30,459 nucleotides of DNA from Thermoprotei archaeon. Its GTDB lineage: Archaea; Thermoproteota; Thermoprotei; Thermofilales; B15-G2. Below are positions 23,635 to 29,318 of this stretch, piece after piece. Where the stretch lies: assembly GCA_003649445.1 (NCBI GenBank), contig QMRV01000027.1, positions 1 to 30,459 of the forward strand, in the 5' to 3' direction. The notes under the pieces are model-generated. The model did no database searches. It was not told the origin of the DNA and worked only from the letters and a program-made list of their open reading frames with translations. A program made the translations under genes and the position numbers. Every line of letters begins with the position of its first letter. Positions within the stretch are counted from its first letter, which is position 1.

Positions 23635-24802
23635 ACTTTATTTTCAGCAGTTTTTTCTTCATTTTACTGTAGTACTCTTTATGACTTATTGAGTGTTCTA
23701 TCATTTTAGCTAAAAGTTCTCTAGCCTCAGAGTCTTCTTTAAGAAGCTTTACTGTAGTTTTCAGCAATTTCCGCATAGCCAAATCTATTTGAGGAGTCAC
23801 GCTCAGCTCATCTAAGATTTCTTTCTTCAGCACCGCCCCGTACTCTCTCAGCAAATCGCTTTTCTCCAGCCTATTTTCCTCAAGTAGTTTTTCAAGCGCA
23901 CTGGCAGCTATTTGAGCAGACTTAAGTGCATAACATATTCCTTCCCCAGTATAAGATACTAGTGTAGCAGCATCACCTACCGCTAAGACACGGTCAGCTA
24001 CTAGATCTTCTGGCCTGGCTCCCCAGTAAACAGGTACAATACCTCCCTTAATGTTCTTGAAGCAGTGCTTTAACTCAGGTATTTTCAGCCCTGTTTCCTC
24101 CACAATATGCTCTATCCACTTGTAGAGATTTCCGTACTTTCTTTTCATTCTCTCAACTGTACTTATCCACGTGCCTACACCATAGTTGGCGTATTCTCCT
24201 TTAGGGAATATCCAGAAGTATCCGTAGAAGTCTTTGTCTAAAGCGAAGTAAAATGAAGTCATTTCAGGGTCGTAGTTTTCTGGAAGAGGAGCATCGAACT
24301 CGAATGCTACTGCTTTATTGTACTCCGGCTTTACTCCTATACCTACTCCCAGTCTATTTGGCTGACCACACGCCAAGACTACTGCTTTGCAGCGGTAAGC
24401 TGCTTTATTCGTGTGTACCTCAGCGTAGTCTTCTTTAACAAGTATTTTTTGCACAGACTCTTTTTCATGTAATTTTACTCCAGTATTCTGCGCTCTCCTA
24501 GCTAGATATGTGTCGAATAGTTCTCTAGTAGTCATTTCTCCTCCAGCGCTTAAAGCGAATTCTTCTCCTATAACATGGAAGACTACTTTTGATTTACTTA
24601 CCTCGTGGACAATATATTCTTTAGAGTAGAGTTCGAGTTCTCTAAGAAGTTTTAGAGAATACTTTGATAGCCCAGCAGCACACGGCTTTCTTCTAGGAAA
24701 ACTGTATTTCTCTAAGAGAAGTATGCGGAAACCCTTTTTGGCTAAGAGAAAAGAAGCAGTTGAGCCAGCTGGCCCGGCTCCGACAACAACTACATCATAC
24801 AT
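23588..24802 (-). CDS. Geranylgeranyl-reductase-family FAD-dependent oxidoreductase
   Basis: 404 residues from ATG 24802; an in-frame GTG at 24820 would add six. The MYDVVVVGAGPAG start is typical and the TATA-like box AAATAATTTAAAG (near 24834) suits the later start. FAD-binding GAGPAG at 8-13, RKPCAAGLS near 37-45 (the KPCxxG active-site-region motif of archaeal GGR), a middle YFWIFP-like motif near 211-217, and the FAD-binding GDAA near 289-292. Archaeal members saturate the isoprenoid chains of membrane lipids or of quinones and dolichol. Among mobile genes it may be host DNA or acquired cargo. Its 3' end overlaps the gene at 22930. Confidence 0.88.
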   Translation of the reverse strand: MYDVVVVGAGPAGSTASFLLAKKGFRILLLEKYSFPRRKPCAAGLSKYSLKLLRELELYSKEYIVHEVSKSKVVFHVIGEEFALSAGGEMTTRELFDTYLARRAQNTGVKLHEKESVQKILVKEDYAEVHTNKAAYRCKAVVLACGQPNRLGVGIGVKPEYNKAVAFEFDAPLPENYDPEMTSFYFALDKDFYGYFWIFPKGEYANYGVGTWISTVERMKRKYGNLYKWIEHIVEETGLKIPELKHCFKNIKGGIVPVYWGARPEDLVADRVLAVGDAATLVSYTGEGICYALKSAQIAASALEKLLEENRLEKSDLLREYGAVLKKEILDELSVTPQIDLAMRKLLKTTVKLLKEDSEARELLAKMIEHSISHKEYYSKMKKKLLKIKFIGSAVLEYLHPSTP

Positions 24803-24831
24803 ACATATATTTTCATTCACTAAACTTTAAA

Positions 24832-25029
24832 TTATTTTTCTTCGAGAAGCCTCTTTATGTCCTTTAGTTCTTTTTTATTTCAGCTAATTCTTCTTCTAGT
24901 CTTTCGAGAAAAGGTTCTTGCTCAAAATAAAGTCTTAAAATATATTTAACAGCATCCGATAAGTCTGCAAACTTTTTCGCGAACTAAGTCTAATAAATTT
25001 TCGTATAGTTCTTCATTTACCCATACTCC
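24832..25029 (-). pseudogene. Broken ribbon-helix-helix (CopG-like) gene
   Basis: Read on the minus strand, three pieces in different frames join to one plausible protein: GVWVNEELYENLLDLVREK, then KFADLSDAVKYILRLYFEQE with a helical EEELAEIKK end, then ELKDIKRLLEEK and a TAA stop at 24834-24832. The two breaks fall in A-runs. The first part has the strand-helix-helix pattern of ribbon-helix-helix antitoxins and regulators. No in-frame start is obvious, and the ATG of the next plus-strand gene abuts it. No toxin partner is seen. Sequencing errors in the A-runs are an alternative cause. Confidence 0.5.
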
Positions 25030-25030
25030 T

Positions 25031-25240
25031 ATGAAACGCCGACAAAAATACCTGCCCTACATGTGGGATGGCATAAAGAACAAATGGGTTCCAGTGTACT
25101 GGTGGCGCGACCTTATGCTTAATCCATACTTTGACGTGCTAACGCTCATAGGACAGATTATTGTTGTAACCGAGCTACTGAACTCTGCTGAAAAGAAAAC
25201 TAAAGAAGACACTAAAGAAGATAAACGTGGAAGTAAATAG
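25031..25240 (+). CDS. Small hypothetical protein with one hydrophobic segment
   Basis: 69 residues, ATG 25031. Basic, Trp/Tyr-rich N-terminus (MKRRQKYLPYMWDGIKNKW), a hydrophobic segment at about 33-50 (YFDVLTLIGQIIVVTELL) and a Lys/Asp/Glu tail. It could be a membrane-associated peptide. The stop codon lies inside the first copy of the ATAGTTTC intergenic motif, and the next gene starts 15 nt later. No family recognised. Confidence 0.55.
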   Translation: MKRRQKYLPYMWDGIKNKWVPVYWWRDLMLNPYFDVLTLIGQIIVVTELLNSAEKKTKEDTKEDKRGSK

Positions 25241-25255
25241 TTTCTGTTTTCTTTT

Positions 25256-25558
25256 GTGGTGAGTATGCATAAGCAACGTCTATTGCGAATTCTTTGGTGT
25301 GTTTGTTTTTTTGCTTTATACCTTTTAGCTTCTCCAGCGCTAATTAAGTTCATGCTTTCTATACCGGGCTACGCTTCACTATTTCCTCAGAAAACTTTAA
25401 GTGAAGTAAAGCAAAGTCTTAGTATAATTGAGGAAGAGTACCGTAAAGAGAGCGTAAAAGAACAGGAGTATAGGCCTATGATAGTTGAAGTCAAGGAAGG
25501 CGAGGAAGACGGAGAAGAGACATTAGTGTATGAGGAAGATACGCAAGTGTATGGGTAA
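25256..25558 (+). CDS. Small single-pass membrane protein
   Basis: 100 residues, GTG 25256 (second in-frame GTG and ATG close by). A basic N-terminus with a hydrophobic helix at about 10-35, then a predicted soluble tail with a short coiled coil (about 48-66) and a very acidic C-terminus. Orientation is probably one membrane anchor with the acidic tail on one side. It follows the gene at 25031 within 15 nt. Family not recognised. Confidence 0.6.
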   Translation: MVSMHKQRLLRILWCVCFFALYLLASPALIKFMLSIPGYASLFPQKTLSEVKQSLSIIEEEYRKESVKEQEYRPMIVEVKEGEEDGEETLVYEEDTQVYG

Positions 25559-25620
25559 ATAGTTTCGTTTTTCTTTTTAATGTTTATTTGTTTTTGTGGA
25601 ATGATTTTTGTGGTATGTTG
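25559..25620 (+). promoter_or_regulatory. Intergenic ATAGTTTC module
   Basis: ATAGTTTC at 25559-25566 is followed by GTTTTTCTTTTTAATG and TTATTTGTTTTTGTGG. The same module stands after the gene ending at 26308 (26312-26319 onward), and shorter versions stand at 25237-25244 and 27158-27165. It may be a terminator/promoter unit shared by the small genes of this region. A 12-codon open frame (ATG 25615 to TAG 25651) follows and could be chance. Confidence 0.4.
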
Positions 25621-25673
25621 ATTTGTAAGTACAGAGTTGTTTTTCGGGACTAGATATCAGTGATGTTAATTCT

Positions 25674-26009
25674 TTGGCTAAGGTTCTTGTCGATTTCTTT
25701 GATAGCAGAGTTTCCGAGGATTTTGTCTTAGAGACTATTAGTAGGCTTAAGGAGAAGGCTTCTAGTGTTGAAAAAGAAGTTCTTAAAAGAATCGAGAATT
25801 GTGTTAAGAAGAGAGAGAAGTACTATGCTAAGTACTTGACATATCTTCTTAATATGACTAGGACGTGTGTTCACTACGAGGACTATGATAGATTTATCGA
25901 GGCTGTAGGTGCTATTAGAGATGTTGTGGCTGCTCTCGAAGCAGCTTTTTCGGAGAGGATGTGGAGTGGGAGCTTAGTAGTGCTAGAGAAGACTTTAAAC
26001 AATTTGTAG
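25674..26009 (+). CDS. Small helical hypothetical protein
   Basis: 111 residues from TTG 25674, the first start codon after an in-frame stop near 25626. Almost entirely helical, rich in Glu, Lys, Val and Ala, with heptad character at about 18-50 and 70-95. Two Cys. Its 3' end overlaps the next gene by 49 nt. The TTG start and lack of a good upstream box make the exact N-terminus uncertain. No family recognised. Confidence 0.6.
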   Translation: MAKVLVDFFDSRVSEDFVLETISRLKEKASSVEKEVLKRIENCVKKREKYYAKYLTYLLNMTRTCVHYEDYDRFIEAVGAIRDVVAALEAAFSERMWSGSLVVLEKTLNNL

Positions 26010-26308
26010 AACCTAGTTTAAATGAAGATATTGGACGTAAACTTGGTTCTTTACTTGACTATCTATGTGAAAACCATAATAGGCTTAGTGAAAGCGAGTT
26101 TAAGGAAATAGTCGGGGTTATTGTGAGTGTTCTCCTTAGTGCTAGAGAGGAGCTAATTGATGTGCTTAAATTGAATAGAGACTACTTGCAGCTTCAGGAC
26201 GCTATATGCGAGAGTATTCTTTTGGCTAAGAGGGCTTTAGATGAGAATGTGCCGAGAGAGGTATTGGAGCATGCTATTAAGAGAGTGTTTGAGAAATATG
26301 GTATTTAG
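25961..26308 (+). CDS. Small helical hypothetical protein
   Basis: 115 residues, GTG 25961 inside the end of the previous gene (49-nt overlap in another frame). Helical throughout with a hydrophobic helix FKEIVGVIVSVLLSAREELI near 47-66 that looks amphipathic rather than transmembrane. Coupled to the preceding helical protein, so the two may form a complex. Later starts are possible. No family recognised. Confidence 0.6.
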   Translation: MEWELSSAREDFKQFVEPSLNEDIGRKLGSLLDYLCENHNRLSESEFKEIVGVIVSVLLSAREELIDVLKLNRDYLQLQDAICESILLAKRALDENVPREVLEHAIKRVFEKYGI

Positions 26309-26311
26309 TAG

Positions 26312-26365
26312 ATAGTTTCAGAGTTCTTTTTAATGCTTATTTGCTTTCAGTGAGGTTTCTATGTT
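26312..26365 (+). promoter_or_regulatory. Second full copy of the ATAGTTTC module
   Basis: ATAGTTTC at 26312-26319 followed by TTCTTTTTAATGC and TTATTTGCTTTCAGTG, closely matching the copy at 25559. It ends just before GTG 26366 of the membrane protein gene, which suggests it supplies the promoter. Confidence 0.4.
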
Positions 26366-26716
26366 GTGAAGATTAATTGGCTTGCTTTAGTCGAATCAAC
26401 TGCATGTACTCTCTGTATCTTGTGCTGTTTTCTTTCCTACTATGTTTACTCTCTTTTAGTTTTACTAGGCTATGTTGTTCCGTTTCTTCTATACTATGTT
26501 TTGAAGCGTTTTCATGAAGAAAGCTTTCTTGTTTTCTTGTTTCTTGCCACGTGTTTTTTGTCTTCTACTACTCTTTCCGCTATTATTTTATTTAAGATGT
26601 GGATGGTTTTTCCTATACTGCTTTTTTCATTTGTTTTATCGTACAAGATTATTGAATTAGATTATTTAATGAAAAAGTCTAGAAAGATGCCGAAAATAGT
26701 TGAGGTAAAGAATTAA
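26366..26716 (+). CDS. Small multi-pass membrane protein
   Basis: 116 residues, GTG 26366 directly after the second ATAGTTTC module. Four hydrophobic segments at about 9-26, 28-46, 53-70 and 74-94, with a short basic tail. Rich in Phe, Leu and Cys (four in the first helix region). No catalytic motif. Possibly an immunity or exclusion-type membrane protein of a mobile element, but nothing in the sequence proves this. Confidence 0.6.
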   Translation: MKINWLALVESTACTLCILCCFLSYYVYSLLVLLGYVVPFLLYYVLKRFHEESFLVFLFLATCFLSSTTLSAIILFKMWMVFPILLFSFVLSYKIIELDYLMKKSRKMPKIVEVKN

Positions 26717-26725
26717 ACTAGAGTT

Positions 26726-27073
26726 TTATTTTAGTTCTTTAAGGTAGCATATTCTTCCGGGTTCTGCTTTAGGGAAATATATTTTGACTAATTGTTGGAA
26801 TTCTTTGACTTTTTCTTTTATTGTTTTTACTAGTGCTTGATTGAAGGTTTCGTTAGGGTATTTTTCGAGAATATCGTTTATGTCTATTTTTTCTGTTTTT
26901 TCGAAGACTATTACATAGTCGTTTTTATCGAATCCGTAAATTCTGTATGTTATTGTTAGTCTTATTTCGTGTAGCCAGTATTTTACTTCAAACATAATAT
27001 ACTTTCTTTCATCAATATTTTCTCTGAAACTCTCTATTTCGTAAAAGACTATGCAGGGGCTTGCCTTCTCCAT
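26726..27073 (-). CDS. Hypothetical protein
   Basis: 115 residues. Alternating strands in the first 60 residues (FEVKYWLHEIRLTITYRIYG, then YVIVFEKTEK) and a helical second half (about 62-100) suggest a small alpha/beta fold. Convergent with the membrane protein gene, 9 nt between stops. The region downstream of its start (27074-27235) holds TATA-like sequence and a short ATAGTTTC copy. No family recognised. Confidence 0.6.
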   Translation of the reverse strand: MEKASPCIVFYEIESFRENIDERKYIMFEVKYWLHEIRLTITYRIYGFDKNDYVIVFEKTEKIDINDILEKYPNETFNQALVKTIKEKVKEFQQLVKIYFPKAEPGRICYLKELK

Positions 27074-27235
27074 TTTCCCACATTTTGTTTTGTGTGCAAG
27101 GGAGTATTTAAGTTTTGTTTTTCTTGAGATATATATTTGTTTTTAGTCTAATATGGGATAGTTTCGGTTTTTTACGAGAAGTTTCGGTGTACTCTAGCGT
27201 GGAGTTGATGAAGCAGAGTTTTGCAGAGAGAATTG

Positions 27236-27868
27236 ATGAAGGTGGGTTTAGGTGAGCACCCGAGGTTTGTGCTTAGAGTTCTTGAGGAGAGGCTCAGGGG
27301 CTATGATGTCATTATTTATCCTTCTTTCTTTGATGATAAGAGCTTATTGATGGGAGGAGAGTATAGGAAGTATTTTAGAAAGCTTTTGAGGCTTAGAAAG
27401 AGGGTTAAAATTGCTGTTTATCCAGACTACTTTTACAGGATTCCTAGTTTTGTTAAGTGCCTTGATGTTATATGGATTTATCCTTTACATTCTTTAAGCG
27501 AACTCGGTTTTGTGCTTAGGCTTAGTGATGTAGTTGAGCTTTACTTAGGGTTCCCGAACCGCAGCGAGCTTAGAGACTATTCGCTTACACGTTTTCTTGA
27601 AGTAGCTAGAACTTATGGATTCAAGACGTGGCTTCTTGGACTAAAGCCTTGTTTTAGAAAATATGTCTGTGTTTTTGACGCTACTGATGTTTCTCCAATT
27701 TCATTTAATATGTTTCTCTCAGACCTAAAGAAAGAAAAGAACTTAGAGAAATATATTAGAGAAATAGTTGAACTAAGTAAAGTTAAAAAGAACGAGTACT
27801 TAATCACCCCCTCATTTAATGGGACACGGGCAGGTCTTGGACCCGTGCCCCCCGTGAAGCGCGCCTGA
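27236..27868 (+). CDS. Hypothetical TIM-barrel-like protein, C-terminus runs into GC-rich island
   Basis: 210 residues from ATG 27236; TTG 27221 in frame would add five. Repeating strand-helix units (YDVIIYPSFF, VKIAVYPDYF, DVIWIYPLHS, VVELYLGFPN, FKTWLLGLKP, YVCVFDATDVS) suggest a TIM barrel. The last two recall the glycine/FDSxD segments of tRNA-guanine-transglycosylase-like proteins, including the DpdA group found in phages and islands. This is tentative. The last about 15 codons lie in sharply GC-rich DNA unlike the rest, so the original C-terminus has probably been replaced by the inserted island. Confidence 0.6.
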   Translation: MKVGLGEHPRFVLRVLEERLRGYDVIIYPSFFDDKSLLMGGEYRKYFRKLLRLRKRVKIAVYPDYFYRIPSFVKCLDVIWIYPLHSLSELGFVLRLSDVVELYLGFPNRSELRDYSLTRFLEVARTYGFKTWLLGLKPCFRKYVCVFDATDVSPISFNMFLSDLKKEKNLEKYIREIVELSKVKKNEYLITPSFNGTRAGLGPVPPVKRA

Positions 27869-27963
27869 GCGGGCTTCACGGGCTTCGGGGGGTTCATCGG
27901 GTCAGGGGTTTCTTTTTGGCGCTTCATTCCCCCACCCGGGTCTGCTGCCAGCCCCTTCATTCC
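27815..27963 (-). ncRNA. Candidate structured RNA in GC-rich island
   Basis: The island is sharply richer in G+C than its surroundings. It has a 10-bp perfect stem (27851-27860 with 27873-27882, 12-nt loop) and a second stem of 9 bp with one bulge (27821-27830 with 27842-27850). A minus-strand TATA-like box (27981-27995, CCTTAAATAATTAAG) lies 26 nt before GGGAATGAAG at 27963. GC-rich islands in A+T-rich hyperthermophile DNA often mark structured RNAs. It could also be a mobile-element end. Strand is inferred from the box. Confidence 0.4.
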
Positions 27964-27964
27964 C

Positions 27965-28101
27965 AGTATACTACTCTATGCTTAATTATTTAAGGCTTAT
28001 TTTACTTGAATAAAAGTAACTTGTTTAACTCAGAAGTGTGAAAGAAGAACAAGTACGTCTGCTCAGAGACACGTTCGACTAAAAGTAAAATTTGTTTAGT
28101 T
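27965..28101. other. Intergenic A/T-rich gap
   Basis: Contains the minus-strand box of the candidate RNA and otherwise no clear gene. It is the tail side of the convergent hypothetical gene at 28102. Confidence 0.5.
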
Positions 28102-28752
28102 TTATTGGATTTGTGTTATCGTTTTTGTTGTGTATTTGTGTAGTGTTTCTAGTGTGTTCCAGTATTGTTTTGCTATTGTTTTTAATGTTCCTTGAATGCA
28201 TATGTGGTCTGGTTCTCGGTATGGGTAGTTTGTGCAGTATGGTTGTACTGGTTTTTGTGTTACTTTGATTAATCCTTTTCCTTTTACATATATATGATAT
28301 TTTGTTTTGCCTTTTCTTGGCTTATATTTTACTGCTACTATTTTCTTTCTTATGAATAGCTCAGAGTCTCTTTTGAGCAGTAGGTATGTTTTTAGTGTTC
28401 TGTAGGCGAAGTCTAGTTCTTTTTTCTCGTAGACTTTGAGCGGGAAAGTGGTTTTGATTAAGTGTTCTGGTACTGGTACTGCTTTACCGAATTTCCTGTA
28501 GACTAAGTTAAAGCGCTTGGATTTACTTGGCTTTAGCCCGCAGGGAACGATTATTTCAGATACTTTTACAGCTCTATTTAAGTCAAGGTACTTTACTTCA
28601 GTTAAGAGTAGAGTATTTTTGAGTGAAAGATTTCTTTCTAGGTGGAAAAGAGCTACTGGTTTTTCACCCATAAAGAAGACAGCGTAGGGTTTATGCTGGT
28701 ATCCGAGTGCCCCAATTTTTCTTATTAAAGGAATTTGTACGACTAAGTACAC
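28102..28752 (-). CDS. Hypothetical basic protein
   Basis: 216 residues, GTG 28752 with a TATA-like box (28772-28786, minus strand) 27 nt upstream. Very basic (pI clearly high), with strand-rich N-terminal half, a long helix near 122-145 and a Lys-rich hairpin region (KYKPRKGKTKYHIYVKGKG) near 151-169. A C-terminal YCTN and HICIQG pair might bind metal. Codon composition is like its neighbours. It could be a nucleic-acid-binding protein. No family recognised. Confidence 0.65.
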   Translation of the reverse strand: MYLVVQIPLIRKIGALGYQHKPYAVFFMGEKPVALFHLERNLSLKNTLLLTEVKYLDLNRAVKVSEIIVPCGLKPSKSKRFNLVYRKFGKAVPVPEHLIKTTFPLKVYEKKELDFAYRTLKTYLLLKRDSELFIRKKIVAVKYKPRKGKTKYHIYVKGKGLIKVTQKPVQPYCTNYPYREPDHICIQGTLKTIAKQYWNTLETLHKYTTKTITQIQ

Positions 28753-28790
28753 ATAAATATATATTTTTCGAGAAATATAATTATTTAGTT

Positions 28791-28937
28791 GGATGACCTG
28801 AGGGTAGCTTAATGGCTACCTTCGGTGACGCCGACCTGTGAAGAATAGGAGGGATGAGGCTTTTAGAGGGAATGTCTCAAGTCCCAAGATATTAAGGGAG
28901 CCCCCAAACAGTTTACTTTCTCTTTTTTACTCTCTCC
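28791..28937 (+). ncRNA. Candidate small RNA gene with promoter and T-rich terminator
   Basis: A TATA-like box at 28754-28768 (TAAATATATATTTTT) lies about 27-30 nt before GGATGACCTGAGG at 28791. The following sequence folds: GGTAGC-TTAATG-GCTACC (about 28804-28821) and a long stem GGGATGAG...CTCA-AG-TCCC (about 28851-28885). It ends with TTTACTTTCTCTTTTTTAC at 28911-28930, an archaeal-type T-rich stop. There is no ORF. I could not match it to RNase P, SRP RNA, 5S or tRNA. Confidence 0.5.
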
Positions 28938-28940
28938 TAT

Positions 28941-29140
28941 CCCCCTACCCCCGCTAACTGCGATGGGGGTAGGGGGGTGTCCCGAGCCCCCTTAGGCGAT
29001 GAGGGGTTCCCTGAGACGAGCGGGCGCGATGAGTCTCGGGGGAGAGAATGCCCTTGACCCGTGAGAGGGCGGGGGGCTACGAGTGCGACAAGTGTTACGA
29101 CCCCCTCGGGGGGTCAGGCGGGTTACCCTTTCAGGGTATT
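28941..29140. repeat. GC-rich cluster of strong hairpins
   Basis: Perfect 12-bp stem CCCCCTACCCCC/GGGGGTAGGGGG (28941-28952 with 28965-28976, 12-nt loop). Further hairpins: GAGAC/GTCTC (29012-29036), GCCCT/AGGGC (29050-29070), GACCCCC/GGGGGTC (29099-29115) and TACCCTTTCAGGGTA (29124-29138). The last resembles hairpins near the ends of IS200/IS605 elements. No ORF is supported. It may be structured RNA, an IS end region or a protein-binding locus. Confidence 0.5.
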
Positions 29141-29238
29141 AAGTAAACATCAATCTAGTAAAATACAGTGTTTTATCAGAAATATTCTGGTGAGATATAG
29201 GCTTAATTAGAGTAATTGACGTTAAAGTGTTTCAGAAA
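29141..29238. other. A/T-rich gap before tnpB
   Basis: Returns to normal composition. It contains ATTGAC near 29215-29220, which would suit an IS605-type left boundary, but no boundary can be proved. Confidence 0.25.
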
Positions 29239-29318
29239 TCCTCCCGCCCTGCAGGACGCCCCCCTCCACTATGACTGTTTTGGGAGGGAGATGGGGGGTG
29301 TTCTGTGGGGCGGGAGGA
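29239..29318 (+). promoter_or_regulatory. Long GC-rich stem-loop over the tnpB start
   Basis: TCCTCCCGCCC at 29239-29249 pairs perfectly with GGGCGGGAGGA at 29308-29318. Inner pairing joins ACGCCCCCC (29256-29264) with GGGGGGTGT (29293-29301). The proposed GTG start (29305) lies in the 3' arm, so in RNA the start would be masked. The outer arm resembles the CCCGCCCT(T/G)CAGG end hairpins of archaeal IS605-group elements. Confidence 0.55.

Noticed and set aside
27613..27960. Minus-strand ORF through the GC-rich island
   Set aside because: Its N-terminal part is low-complexity Pro/Gly/Lys coded by hairpin DNA and the rest is antisense to the 27236 gene; a structured RNA fits better.
28990..29060. 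Box C/D small RNA in the GC-rich cluster
   Set aside because: GCGATGA and CTGA words are present, but guide lengths and a final D box do not fit.
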